Shown: positions 1 through 9,796, counted from the first letter of the stretch. The stretch: 29,236 nt of DNA from an uncultured Clostridia bacterium (GCA_947304495.1 CAMZBG010000014.1:1-29236), one strand, 5' to 3'. Numbers and translations are program-made. The notes: generated from the letters alone by a model not told the origin.

Positions 1-41
1 AACGCCAACGATAGTGTAATGCGAAAATAGGTAGTTGCTGG
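1..41 (+). rRNA. rrf: 5S ribosomal RNA, 3' fragment
   Basis: The first ~41 bases match the 3' third of bacterial 5S rRNA: CGCC, then GATAGTG, GCGAAAATAGGTAG and the terminal GCTGG, aligning with the Bacillus pattern CGCCGATGGTAGT...GAGAGTAGG..GCCGCC. The 5' part lies outside the window, so an rRNA operon must end here. A U-tract terminator follows directly. Identification is from memory of the 5S consensus; the exact 3' end (about 41-44) is uncertain. Confidence 0.88.
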
Positions 42-63
42 TATTTTTTTTATGCCTTTTTTT
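40..63 (+). terminator. Terminator of the rRNA operon
   Basis: GGTAT (40-44) pairs with ATGCC (52-56, one G-U pair) around a seven-T loop and is followed by seven Ts. It sits directly behind the 5S rRNA 3' end. Confidence 0.65.
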
Positions 64-70
64 GAATTTG

Positions 71-79
71 TGATATAAT
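71..79 (+). promoter_or_regulatory. Extended -10 promoter-like site
   Basis: TGATATAAT is a perfect extended -10 (TGnTATAAT). No good -35 is visible 17 bases upstream. If active, transcription would start near 85 and meet the hairpin at 106-130, giving a very short RNA or an attenuated murG leader. Confidence 0.35.
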
Positions 80-105
80 TCTTCATATAAAATAATAATC
101 GACAA

Positions 106-130
106 CGTCATTAATAAAATGACGCTTTTT
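106..130 (+). terminator. Intrinsic terminator between 5S rRNA and murG
   Basis: CGTCATT (106-112) pairs with AATGACG (118-124), loop of five, followed by C and five Ts. It could be a second terminator for the rRNA operon or an attenuator for the promoter-like site at 71-79. Confidence 0.65.
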
Positions 131-142
131 CTTTTACATAAT

Positions 143-206
143 TTTTACTGTAAAAGTGTATAATTTAATATATACAAATGCAAAAAGTAGACAGGTATGG
201 TATAAT
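143..206 (+). promoter_or_regulatory. Putative murG promoter region
   Basis: Two -10-like sites precede murG: TATAAT at 159-164 and a perfect extended -10, TGGTATAAT, at 198-206, 17 bases before the ATG. Neither has a clear -35 at 17 bp. A 13-bp palindrome, TTTTAC-t-GTAAAA (143-155), lies just upstream of the first -10 and might be an operator. The 198-206 site would leave only ~10 bases of leader, just enough for the SD at 213-218. Confidence 0.4.
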
Positions 207-223
207 GAAATAGAGGTGTAAGT

Positions 224-1318
224 ATGCGTGTTATTGTAAGTGCTGGTGGCACTGGTGGACATATATATCCTGCTATTGCTATTATTAGCAAAATAAAAGA
301 AGAAGAACCAAATAGTGAATTTCTATATATTGGCACTTCGGACCGTATGGAAAAAGATTTAATTCCAGAATTAGGTATTAAATATGAAGAAATAAAAGTA
401 AGTGGCCTTAAAAGAAAATTGACACTAGAAAATGTCAAAGTACTATATCAATTTTTTAGAGCCAGAGGAAAATGTAAAAAAATAATTTCTGCCTTTGATC
501 CCGATATCGTAATCGGAGCTGGAGGCTATGTAACAGGTCCTGTCATTTGGGCAGCTAAAAAATTAGGTAAAAAAACTTTTATCCATGAACAAAATTCCGT
601 TGTTGGTCTATCAAATAAATACTTAACTAAATATGCCGATAAAATTGGGGTATCATTTCCTTCAACATTATCTGCTTTTCCTAAAGACAAAGTAGTCTTA
701 ACTGGTAATCCATGTAGTGAAAAAGCATTAGGTATGAAAAAAGCCAAAAAAGAAGATTATGGATTATCCAAAAATAAGAAATTAGTATTAATTGTTATGG
801 GAAGCCTAGGAAGTAGAACAGTCAATGATAAAATAGTTTCATTCCTAGATGACTTTAAAGATAAGGATTATGAAGTAATGTTTGTTACCGGCAATTCATA
901 TTATGAAAAAGTAAAAGATATGAAAGTTCCATCGAACGTTAAAATTGTACCATTTGTTTATGAAATGCCATCTTTAATGAAAGTAACTGATTTGATGATA
1001 TCGAGAGCTGGTGCATCGACGATGAGCGAAATGCTAGTTTTAAATGTTCCAACAATCTTTATCCCTAGCCCATATGTAACTAATAATCATCAATACATGA
1101 ATGCTATGGACTTGGTTAACGATAACGCCGCTTTAATCCTTGAAGAAAAAGATTTAAATAAAGATAATCTAATAAATCTAATTGATAATACCTTAAATAA
1201 TAAAGAAACATATAATAATATCAAAAATAATTTAAAAAAATTAGGAATAAAAGATAGTGGGGAAAGAATATACGAAGTACTAAAAGGAATGATGATGGAT
1301 GATAAAAAGTTTTTTTGA
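224..1318 (+). CDS. murG: UDP-GlcNAc:lipid I N-acetylglucosaminyltransferase MurG
   Basis: MurG adds GlcNAc from UDP-GlcNAc to lipid I to make lipid II at the inner face of the membrane, the last cytoplasmic step of peptidoglycan synthesis. The 364-aa product has the usual family length. It starts with the glycine-rich loop GGTGGHIYPA (residues 8-17), has the GAGGYVTGP and HEQNSVVG motifs in the N-domain and the nucleotide-sugar site SRAGASTMSE followed by NNHQYMNA in the C-domain. The ATG has a GAGGTG SD at 213-218. It overlaps murB by 20 bases, so the two are probably translationally coupled; murG-murB-divIB is the dcw-type order of Bacillus. It lies directly downstream of an rRNA operon. 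Confidence 0.97.
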   Translation: MRVIVSAGGTGGHIYPAIAIISKIKEEEPNSEFLYIGTSDRMEKDLIPELGIKYEEIKVSGLKRKLTLENVKVLYQFFRARGKCKKIISAFDPDIVIGAGGYVTGPVIWAAKKLGKKTFIHEQNSVVGLSNKYLTKYADKIGVSFPSTLSAFPKDKVVLTGNPCSEKALGMKKAKKEDYGLSKNKKLVLIVMGSLGSRTVNDKIVSFLDDFKDKDYEVMFVTGNSYYEKVKDMKVPSNVKIVPFVYEMPSLMKVTDLMISRAGASTMSEMLVLNVPTIFIPSPYVTNNHQYMNAMDLVNDNAALILEEKDLNKDNLINLIDNTLNNKETYNNIKNNLKKLGIKDSGERIYEVLKGMMMDDKKFF

Positions 1319-2189
1319 TGAACACAATATCTCTTACGAAAAAGATGCTTCCTTAAAAAAATATAATACGTTTAGATTAAATACTAAATGCTCATATCTA
1401 GTATTTCCTAAAAATAAGGAAGAACTTATAACCATTGTAAGAAAATTAAAAAAAGAAGATCTAAAATATCTAATTCTAGGTAACGGATCTAATATTATCT
1501 TCAAAGATGATTATTATGATGGAATAGTAATTAGATTAGATAATCTAAATAATATCACATATAATGGTAATATTGTTGTTGCTGAAGCTGGTTGTTCATT
1601 AATAAAATTAGCCTTAGAAACAATAGAAAAAGGTTTATCTGGATTAGAATTTGCAGCTGGTATTCCTGGCTTTGTCGGCGCTTCCACCGCAATGAATGCC
1701 GGAGCCTATAATAGCGATATGTCAGAAGTTGTAAAAGAAGCCTTAGTTTTAGATGAAAAATTAGAATTGATAACTATGACTAAAGATGACATCGAATTTG
1801 AATACCGTAACTCCTTTTTGAAAAAACATAAAGAATATATTGTCCTAGAGACAATGTTTGAATTAACTTCTGGTAATCCTCAAGAGATGAAAGAACAAGT
1901 CACTGAAAGAAGAACTAAACGTTTAGCATCTCAGCCACTAGATATGCCAAGTGCTGGTAGTGTTTTCAGAAATCCTGAAGGCATGTATGCTGGAGCTCTT
2001 ATCGAAGAAGTTGGTTTAAAAGGTTATAAAATTGGCGGGGCAATGGTATCAAAAAAACATGCTAACTTTATTGTCAATGCTGGTGATGCTACCGGTAAAG
2101 ATATTATTGATTTAATAAATAAAATCCAAAAAGATGTAAAAGAAAAATATAACGTTGAATTAAAACTAGAACAAATAATAGTTGAATAG
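1299..2189 (+). CDS. murB: UDP-N-acetylenolpyruvoylglucosamine reductase MurB
   Basis: MurB is the FAD- and NADPH-dependent reductase that turns UDP-GlcNAc-enolpyruvate into UDP-MurNAc in the cytosol. The 296-aa protein shows the FAD-binding signatures LGNGSNII and AGIPGFVGASTAMNAGAY, then EFEYRNS, the PSAGSVFRNPEG segment whose serine is the conserved proton donor, and GLKGYKIGGAMVS with NFIVN near the C-terminus. The length fits the short MurB type of Gram-positives. Its ATG lies inside murG and is served by an AAGGA at 1284-1288 within the murG 3' end, indicating coupled translation. divIB begins 10 bases after its stop. Confidence 0.96.
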   Translation: MIKSFFDEHNISYEKDASLKKYNTFRLNTKCSYLVFPKNKEELITIVRKLKKEDLKYLILGNGSNIIFKDDYYDGIVIRLDNLNNITYNGNIVVAEAGCSLIKLALETIEKGLSGLEFAAGIPGFVGASTAMNAGAYNSDMSEVVKEALVLDEKLELITMTKDDIEFEYRNSFLKKHKEYIVLETMFELTSGNPQEMKEQVTERRTKRLASQPLDMPSAGSVFRNPEGMYAGALIEEVGLKGYKIGGAMVSKKHANFIVNAGDATGKDIIDLINKIQKDVKEKYNVELKLEQIIVE

Positions 2190-2199
2190 GTGTGATAAT

Positions 2200-2886
2200 A
2201 TGGCTAAAAAGAAAGTAAAAATTAAAGTTAAAAAAAAGAAACTAAACTTTATTCGTGTTTTTGTTGCCCTTGCAGTTATCTTATTTTTTGCTTTCTCATT
2301 GACATATATCGTTAATCTACCAATTAAAAACATCTATATCATAGGTAATGAAATAGTGCCTGATAAAGAAATAATTGAATTAGCAGAATTGACTGATTAT
2401 CCACCATATTTAGAAACCTATCTTAATGATATTAAAGGCAAAATATTAAAAAATCAATATATTAAAGATGTTAAAATAAAAAGAAAATTAATAAACAAAA
2501 TATATATTGAAATAGAAGAATATAAACCAATTGCTATATACAATAAAAAAGTAATCTTATCTTCAAATAAACAAGTAGAAAATATATATAATATTGACTA
2601 TTTACCATATGTCACCAACAATATTGATCAAATATATGATAGTTTTGTAACCAGTTTTGGTAAAATAAATAAAGATACATTACTAAAGATTTCACAGATT
2701 GAATATTCCCCAAATGATGTTGATAAAGAAAGATTTATTCTTTATATGGTAGATGCCAATTACGTTCATATAACCCTTACGAGAATTCAAAAAGTAAACA
2801 AATATAATTCCATAGTTAGTGAATTAGAAAATAAAAAAGGTATCATATATCTTGATTCAGGAGACTATGTTGAAATTAAAGGTTGA
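2200..2886 (+). CDS. divIB: Cell division protein DivIB/FtsQ
   Basis: DivIB (FtsQ) is a bitopic division protein that stabilises the septal complex with FtsL and DivIC. The 228-aa product has a strongly basic cytoplasmic start (MAKKKVKIKVKKKK), one membrane segment at about residues 16-40 and an extracytoplasmic POTRA domain beginning with IKNIYIIGNEIVPDKEI, followed by the YIKDVKIKRKL...IYIEIEEYKPIA beta region typical of FtsQ. ATG 2200 is preferred over an in-frame TTG at 2182 because the AGGTG SD (2188-2192) sits between them. Position after murG-murB supports the call. Its TGA stop overlaps the -35 of the next promoter. Confidence 0.9.
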   Translation: MAKKKVKIKVKKKKLNFIRVFVALAVILFFAFSLTYIVNLPIKNIYIIGNEIVPDKEIIELAELTDYPPYLETYLNDIKGKILKNQYIKDVKIKRKLINKIYIEIEEYKPIAIYNKKVILSSNKQVENIYNIDYLPYVTNNIDQIYDSFVTSFGKINKDTLLKISQIEYSPNDVDKERFILYMVDANYVHITLTRIQKVNKYNSIVSELENKKGIIYLDSGDYVEIKG

Positions 2887-2911
2887 CATAAATAAATAGT
2901 TATAATATAAT
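2883..2911 (+). promoter_or_regulatory. Consensus sigma-A promoter of the pilin gene
   Basis: TTGACA at 2883-2888 and TATAAT at 2906-2911 with a 17-base spacer are perfect matches. The -35 overlaps the divIB stop codon, so the pilin gene has its own strong promoter. Confidence 0.85.
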
Positions 2912-2935
2912 TGAAATAAGATAGGTAGGTGGCTT

Positions 2936-3154
2936 ATGAAATTGAATAATAAAGGGCAAACGTTAGTTGAATATGTATTGATAATATCGCTAATAACAGT
3001 TGTTGCTATCGCAGTTGTAAAAATATTTGGCGGTTATTTAAAGGATTCAGTCACCAAAATGGGCTGCGAAATGATGGATAAAGAATTCATCGAAGGAGCC
3101 AAAATAGGCGAAGGTTATTGCGAAGGCGATGCCGATAGAATGTTAACAGATTAA
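2936..3154 (+). CDS. Flp-type type IV pilin subunit
   Basis: This 72-aa protein has the layout of a Flp/Tad class IVb prepilin: short basic leader MKLNNKG, prepilin peptidase site after that Gly, then QTLVEYVLIISLITVVAIAV with the conserved Glu at +5 of the mature form and a ~22-residue hydrophobic helix. The mature tail is acidic, with two cysteines (MGCEMM and GYCEGD) that could form a disulfide. ATG has the SD AGGTAGG. It is monocistronic between a consensus promoter and a terminator, and no tad/cpa assembly genes lie in this window. It could be exported to the membrane only, or be assembled by machinery encoded elsewhere. The family is clear; the role is not. Confidence 0.8.
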   Translation: MKLNNKGQTLVEYVLIISLITVVAIAVVKIFGGYLKDSVTKMGCEMMDKEFIEGAKIGEGYCEGDADRMLTD

Positions 3155-3175
3155 GGCCATATGGTCTTTTTTTTT
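3153..3175 (+). terminator. Terminator of the pilin gene
   Basis: AAGGCC-atat-GGTCTT (one G-U pair) is followed by a run of Ts up to 3175. The stem starts in the stop codon. Confidence 0.8.
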
Positions 3176-3213
3176 ATCATAAAAATACACACAAAAGAAT
3201 AAATTGTATCGAA

Positions 3214-3240
3214 TTAGCAATAAAATATTGACATTGCTAA
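3214..3240 (+). promoter_or_regulatory. Variant CIRCE operator 1
   Basis: Perfect inverted repeat TTAGCAAT-N11-ATTGCTAA, 27 bp in total, the same overall length as canonical CIRCE (TTAGCACTC-N9-GAGTGCTAA). The outer TTAGCA/TGCTAA is kept; the inner bases differ. It overlaps the -35 of the hrcA promoter, where HrcA binding would block RNA polymerase. Confidence 0.88.
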
Positions 3241-3255
3241 AATAAGTGCTATAAT
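3228..3255 (+). promoter_or_regulatory. Sigma-A promoter of the hrcA heat-shock operon
   Basis: TTGACA (3228-3233) and TATAAT (3250-3255) are spaced by 16 bases. The promoter lies between, and partly within, the two CIRCE-like operators. Confidence 0.88.
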
Positions 3256-3259
3256 TAAT

Positions 3260-3286
3260 TTAGCAATCAAAAAATACCATTGCTAA
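3260..3286 (+). promoter_or_regulatory. Variant CIRCE operator 2
   Basis: Second perfect copy of TTAGCAAT-N11-ATTGCTAA, again 27 bp, just downstream of the -10 and ending one base before the GGAAG of the hrcA SD. The centres of the two operators are 46 bp apart. In the transcript it could form a 5' hairpin, as reported for CIRCE elsewhere. Confidence 0.88.
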
Positions 3287-3298
3287 GGAAGTGATGTT

Positions 3299-4300
3299 TT
3301 GATAACTGAAAGACAAAAAAATATTCTTAGATTTATTGTCGAAGAATATGTTAAAACCGTAAAACCGGTTAGTTCAAATGAAATATGTAAAAGTCTAAAT
3401 TGTTCTAGTGCTACCATTAGAAATGAAATGGTTATCCTAGAGGAATTAGGGTACTTAGAGAAAAATCATTTTGCTTCAGGCAGACAACCAAGTGAAGCAG
3501 GATACAAATACTATGTTGAAAATTTAATGGCTTCAAAAGATATAACAGATGAAGATATGTCAAAACTTCAAACAATATTTCATAATAAGTCATTAGTATT
3601 ATCTGATGCTATTGAAAAAAGTATTGCTCTTATTGCTGAAATTACTAACTATACATCTGTTGTCTTAGGTAAATCATCCAGTGAAAATAAATTAAAGAAG
3701 GTTGAAGTATTATCACTTGAAGAAGATAAAGTACTAGTAATGCTAATAACAGATAAAGGGTATGTTGAATACAAAAATTTATACTTACCTGATACCGATA
3801 TAGAAGAAGTAATTAAGACAGTAAACCTAATTAACAAGATGATTGCCGGTACACCAATTAATGAAATTGGTGAGAAATTAGAATATGATGTAAAACCAAT
3901 TATTGGTAAATATGTAAAACAACATGAAGTATTATATAATGCTTTCTATGATGCCTTTACTAGCTTTACTAATAAAGCAAGTGATGTTCACTTTGCGGGT
4001 AAAAATAATTTCTTAAAACAACCAGAATTTAACAATATCGAAAAAGTTAAAGAAATGCTTAATAAATTTGACGATGTCGAAGCTATCAGTGAAATGCAAG
4101 AAGATAAAAATGGCATAAATATTTATATTGGTAAAGATTCAGAATTATCTGATGATGTATCTGTTATTAAAACTAAATACAAAGTTGATGGTGAAGAAGG
4201 CACTATTGCTATCATAGGACCAAAGAGAATGGAATATGAAAGAGTAGTGAACTTATTAAATTATATAAAAGAAAATATTGAAGATCAAAATGATTTATAG
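3299..4300 (+). CDS. hrcA: Heat-inducible transcription repressor HrcA
   Basis: HrcA represses the class I heat-shock operon by binding CIRCE and is kept active by GroEL. The 333-aa product begins with a winged-helix DNA-binding domain (ITERQKNILRFIVEEYV, then SSATIRNEMVILEELGYL and SGRQPSEAGYKYYV; about residues 1-85), followed by the GAF-like and dimerisation regions. The start is TTG at 3299: upstream ATG/GTG triplets are out of frame or run into a stop, and the SD AAGGAAG (3285-3291) fits this start. It is first in an operon with grpE, dnaK and dnaJ. The two operators upstream differ from classic CIRCE, implying autoregulation with an altered operator. Confidence 0.96.
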   Translation: MITERQKNILRFIVEEYVKTVKPVSSNEICKSLNCSSATIRNEMVILEELGYLEKNHFASGRQPSEAGYKYYVENLMASKDITDEDMSKLQTIFHNKSLVLSDAIEKSIALIAEITNYTSVVLGKSSSENKLKKVEVLSLEEDKVLVMLITDKGYVEYKNLYLPDTDIEEVIKTVNLINKMIAGTPINEIGEKLEYDVKPIIGKYVKQHEVLYNAFYDAFTSFTNKASDVHFAGKNNFLKQPEFNNIEKVKEMLNKFDDVEAISEMQEDKNGINIYIGKDSELSDDVSVIKTKYKVDGEEGTIAIIGPKRMEYERVVNLLNYIKENIEDQNDL

Positions 4301-4313
4301 AAAAGAGGTTATG

Positions 4314-6784
<2,471 letters not shown>

Positions 6785-6791
6785 TCGTAAA

Positions 6792-6813
6792 AAGTTCTAG
6801 ACCCCTAGAACTT
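6792..6813 (+). other. Intercistronic hairpin between dnaK and dnaJ
   Basis: AAGTTCTAG-accc-CTAGAACTT forms a perfect 9-bp stem with a four-base loop and is not followed by a T-run (CTTACTTATG), so it is not a standard terminator. It may protect the 3' end of hrcA-grpE-dnaK mRNA or mark a processing site that sets the DnaK:DnaJ ratio. Confidence 0.65.
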
Positions 6814-6837
6814 CTTACTTATGCTTAAGGAGGTATT

Positions 6838-7950
6838 ATGAATAAAAGAGATTATTATGAAGTCCTTGGTGTTGATAAAAACGCCTCTGAAGCCGATATT
6901 AAAAGCGCCTTTAGAAAATTAGCTAAAAAGTATCATCCAGATGTTTCTAAAGAAGAAAACGCCGCTGAAAAGTTTAAAGAAGCACAAGAAGCATATGCCG
7001 TTTTATCAGATCCAGAAAAAAGAAAACAATATGATCAATTTGGACATAGTGCATTCACTAATGCTAATGGTGGCTTTACTGGATTTGAAGGTTTTGATTT
7101 TAGTAATGTTTCAGATATTTTTGAAGATTTATTCGAAGGAATGGGTTTCTCTACGGGAAGAAGTCGTTCTAGAAAAAGTAATAGTCCAAGAAAAGGTAAT
7201 GACATATTATATCGTATGACCCTTGATTTTGATGAAGCAGTATATGGTACCAAAAAAGATATCAAAGTCGACGTTGAAGAAGATTGCGATGAATGTCATG
7301 GCAAAGGTGGATTCGATTCTAAAACATGCTCTGAATGTCATGGTAGTGGTACTATCACTTCAGAGCAAAGAACGATGTTTGGTAGCTTTCTTTCAAGAAC
7401 AACTTGTCCATATTGTAAAGGAACAGGTAATACATACGAAAGAACTTGTACCGAATGTCGCGGTAGTGGTAAAGTAACAAATAGAAAGACCATTACTGTT
7501 ACTATTCCTGCTGGTATCGATAGTGGAAATCGTCTTCGTATAGCTAGTAAGGGTGGAGCAGGTTCTAACGGTGGCCCTAATGGTGATTTATACATTGAAT
7601 TTACTGTAAGAGATCATGAATTTTATCAAAGGGTTGATGATGATATATATATTGAATTACCATTAACTATCACCGAAGCTACGCTTGGAGCCAAGAAAGA
7701 GATTCCTACCTTATATGGTAACGTCGATCTAACTATTCCCCAAGGTACACAAAATGGTGAAAAAATGCGCCTTCGTGGAAAAGGTGTCGAAAATGTAAAT
7801 ACCAAAAGAAAAGGCGACATGTACGTCGTTACTAAAGTAATTATTCCTGAAAAATTGACAAGAGATCAGAAAAAACTATTCGAATCTCTTGCTGAGACTG
7901 ATTTAGAGAATAGTAAATACTTTAAAACATATAAAAATTGCATCAAATAG
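6838..7950 (+). CDS. dnaJ: Co-chaperone DnaJ (Hsp40)
   Basis: DnaJ delivers substrates to DnaK and stimulates its ATPase. The 370-aa type I protein has the J domain with HPD ([10 protein letters not shown], near residue 33), a Gly/Phe-rich linker (residues ~75-120), four zinc-finger repeats [24 protein letters not shown] and CTECRGSG, and the C-terminal beta-sandwich substrate domains. The SD AAGGAGG lies directly upstream. The C-terminus (KTYKNCIK) is encoded by DNA that also forms the left arm of the operon terminator. In Bacillus prmA would follow; here rsmE comes next with its own promoter. Confidence 0.98.
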   Translation: MNKRDYYEVLGVDKNASEADIKSAFRKLAKKYHPDVSKEENAAEKFKEAQEAYAVLSDPEKRKQYDQFGHSAFTNANGGFTGFEGFDFSNVSDIFEDLFEGMGFSTGRSRSRKSNSPRKGNDILYRMTLDFDEAVYGTKKDIKVDVEEDCDECHGKGGFDSKTCSECHGSGTITSEQRTMFGSFLSRTTCPYCKGTGNTYERTCTECRGSGKVTNRKTITVTIPAGIDSGNRLRIASKGGAGSNGGPNGDLYIEFTVRDHEFYQRVDDDIYIELPLTITEATLGAKKEIPTLYGNVDLTIPQGTQNGEKMRLRGKGVENVNTKRKGDMYVVTKVIIPEKLTRDQKKLFESLAETDLENSKYFKTYKNCIK

Positions 7951-7961
7951 ATGCTTTTTTT
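7940..7961 (+). terminator. Terminator of the heat-shock operon
   Basis: GCATC (7940-7944) pairs with GATGC (7950-7954) around AAATA, then seven Ts. The dnaJ stop codon (7948-7950) lies across the loop and the right arm. The stem is short. Confidence 0.65.
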
Positions 7962-7970
7962 CTTTTATTT

Positions 7971-7979
7971 TGCTATAAT
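7971..7979 (+). promoter_or_regulatory. Extended -10 promoter of rsmE
   Basis: TGCTATAAT is a perfect extended -10 located 23 bases before the rsmE ATG; the T-rich region upstream gives no clear -35. Confidence 0.5.
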
Positions 7980-8002
7980 ATAAGTTAATTAAAGGTGATA
8001 TT

Positions 8003-8710
8003 ATGCAACGTTATTTTGCCAAATCTAAAGATAGTAATCAGTTTATCTTAGAAGATACAGATTACCATCATATTAAAAATGTTATGCGTAACCATATAGG
8101 GGATCAAATTGAAGTAGTCTATGATACGATGGTATATATATGTAAAATAACTAATTTAAATCCCATAACACTAGAAATAACCGATACCTTAATTCAAAAT
8201 AGTGAAATGAATATCGATGTAACTATTGCTTTATCACTAGTAAATGAACAAAAATTTGACCTGATAATTCAAAAACTTACTGAATTGGGTGTATCCAATA
8301 TAATACCGATAAAAACAGAAAGAAGTATTGTTAAATTAGATGCTAAAAAAATCCCTAAAAAAATAGAGAGATGGCAAATGATATGCAAGGAAGCAAGTGA
8401 ACAATCCAAAAGGATAAAGATTCCTAAAGTCCATAATATAATATCTTTAAAAGAACTAACTAATGTAGAAAATAATTTAAAGTTGATCTGTTCGCTTAGT
8501 GAAAATACAAAACCACTTAAAGAGTATTTAAAGCAAGATACTAAAGAAGTATTATTTGTAATTGGCCCTGAAGGCGGTTTTAGCAACCAAGAAGAAAAGA
8601 TGCTATTAGCAAATAATTTTTTGCCAGTTAGCTTAGGTAAAAGAGTAATGAGGGTTGAAACAGCAGCTATATATGTAGCTAGCATTATAAACTATATATG
8701 TGAAGGATGA
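8003..8710 (+). CDS. rsmE: 16S rRNA (uracil-1498 N3)-methyltransferase RsmE
   Basis: RsmE is a SPOUT-family enzyme that uses S-adenosylmethionine to methylate N3 of U1498 in helix 44 of 16S rRNA. The 235-aa product shows the N-terminal PUA-like start (MQRYFAKSKDS...YHHIKNVMRNHIGDQIEV) and the C-terminal knot motifs VIGPEGGFSNQEE and VSLGKRVMRVETAA, which are diagnostic. An AAAGGTGA SD precedes the ATG. It follows dnaJ after a terminator, as in Bacillus but without prmA in between. The next gene begins four bases after its stop, so they are co-transcribed. Confidence 0.94.
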   Translation: MQRYFAKSKDSNQFILEDTDYHHIKNVMRNHIGDQIEVVYDTMVYICKITNLNPITLEITDTLIQNSEMNIDVTIALSLVNEQKFDLIIQKLTELGVSNIIPIKTERSIVKLDAKKIPKKIERWQMICKEASEQSKRIKIPKVHNIISLKELTNVENNLKLICSLSENTKPLKEYLKQDTKEVLFVIGPEGGFSNQEEKMLLANNFLPVSLGKRVMRVETAAIYVASIINYICEG

Positions 8711-8714
8711 TATT

Positions 8715-9704
8715 ATGAATTTAATCATAGATTTTTACCAAAGTTTAGATACTGTCAATTTAATATTATTTTGGGGAACTATTATTGTTGTTTTGCTACT
8801 TTTAATCTTTGCGATTATTATTTCAAATAAGAATAGAGAATTAAAAGAATTAATTATTGAAAAAGAACTTGAATTAGATGATGCTAAAAACGAATTAGCC
8901 ATAAAGACAGAACAAGATAATCAAAAAGAAATAATTGTCGATAAGAAGATTGAAGAACCTAAAATAGCAATTAAAGTAGTAGAAAAAGAAGAAAAAGTAG
9001 AACCCAAAGTGGAGATTAAAGTACCACCAAAAGAAGTAATAAAAGAAGAACCGACAATTGTCGTAAAAGAACAATCTATAATTCAACCAGTTAAAGAAGA
9101 AAAAAGATTTATCGCTGAAGAACATGTAATGGAAGATGATAATAAATTTACCCTTCCAAACATTCAAAAAAATAATGTAGAAGCAAATAAAAAGAATATT
9201 GAAATAAATATCCCAACTAGACCATATGAAAGAAATGTTTTAAAAGAAATGTCTTTAAATCAAACTTCACCGATTGGTATTGTTAGAGATGCTCCAGAAC
9301 CAAAACAATATGAAAATGCTAGAGAATTACATGAAATACTTAATGAACCAGAACCTAAGGCAGAAATAAAAGTTAATGTCATTAATCAGAATATAACTAA
9401 TCAAAATACCAATAGTTATCATAAAGGTAATTATTTAGAAGAATTGTCTAAAAAAATATCACAAACAAATCCTGAAAATGGTATAACTAGAACTCAATAT
9501 GAAATAAAACAAGAGGAAGATGCTATTATCAGTTTAGAAGAATTAATGAGAAAAAAAGATAGTATCAAAACTATCGATGAAGAAGATGCCGTTATCAGTA
9601 TTGAAGAATTGATGAGAAAAAAAGACAAATTATATAATATCACCGAAGAAGAAACAGATGACAAATTTATCAGTGAATTAAAAGATTTTAGAAGTGACCT
9701 TTAA
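8715..9704 (+). CDS. Unknown membrane-anchored coiled-coil repeat protein
   Basis: I do not recognise this 329-aa protein. It has one N-terminal membrane helix (about residues 16-40, ILFWGTIIVVLLLLIFAIII), a charged coiled-coil stretch, then a long Lys/Glu/Pro/Val-rich low-complexity region (EEPKIAIKVVEKEEKVEPKV) and an ordered-looking C-terminus with two copies of a 22-residue unit containing EEDA-[IV]-ISLEELMRKKD. No secretion signal cleavage is seen, so the bulk is probably cytoplasmic. ATG 8715 (SD AAGGATG) is preferred over an in-frame GTG at 8700. It is transcribed with rsmE and lies just upstream of the type VII locus, but a terminator separates them, so a link to secretion is only a guess. 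Confidence 0.75.
   Translation: MNLIIDFYQSLDTVNLILFWGTIIVVLLLLIFAIIISNKNRELKELIIEKELELDDAKNELAIKTEQDNQKEIIVDKKIEEPKIAIKVVEKEEKVEPKVEIKVPPKEVIKEEPTIVVKEQSIIQPVKEEKRFIAEEHVMEDDNKFTLPNIQKNNVEANKKNIEINIPTRPYERNVLKEMSLNQTSPIGIVRDAPEPKQYENARELHEILNEPEPKAEIKVNVINQNITNQNTNSYHKGNYLEELSKKISQTNPENGITRTQYEIKQEEDAIISLEELMRKKDSIKTIDEEDAVISIEELMRKKDKLYNITEEETDDKFISELKDFRSDL
9513..9626 (+). repeat. Tandem 22-aa repeat in the membrane-anchored protein
   Basis: Two units with a 66-bp period, 9513-9560 and 9579-9626, both encode E-[ED]-x(0,1)-DA-[IV]-IS-[LI]-EELMRKKD. Codons differ at several silent positions, which suggests selection on the peptide, perhaps as short docking helices. Confidence 0.8.
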
Positions 9705-9714
9705 GGTCACTTTT
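9692..9714 (+). terminator. Terminator after the rsmE transcription unit
   Basis: AAGTGACC pairs with GGTCACTT around TTTAA; the stop codon of the preceding gene (9702-9704) lies in the loop. The T-run is short (TTTT), so efficiency may be modest. Confidence 0.6.
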
Positions 9715-9750
9715 AAAATGAAAAAACATCCTTAAATATCTCCGATTTTA

Positions 9751-9779
9751 TTGACTATTTTCATTATTAATAGTATATT
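9751..9779 (+). promoter_or_regulatory. Promoter of the type VII secretion locus
   Basis: TTGACT (9751-9756) and TATATT (9774-9779) with 17-base spacing, directly upstream of the first gene of the locus. Confidence 0.65.
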
Positions 9780-9796
9780 TATAATAGGTGAGTGTC

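Noticed and set aside
4278..4313. Upstream in-frame ATGs as grpE start
   Set aside because: They overlap the hrcA 3' end and lie before the AGAGG SD at 4304-4308; ATG 4314 is correctly spaced.
8715..9704. The 329-aa membrane protein as EssB or EsaA
   Set aside because: No pseudokinase domain, only one helix and wrong orientation of the bulk; a terminator separates it from the T7SS genes.
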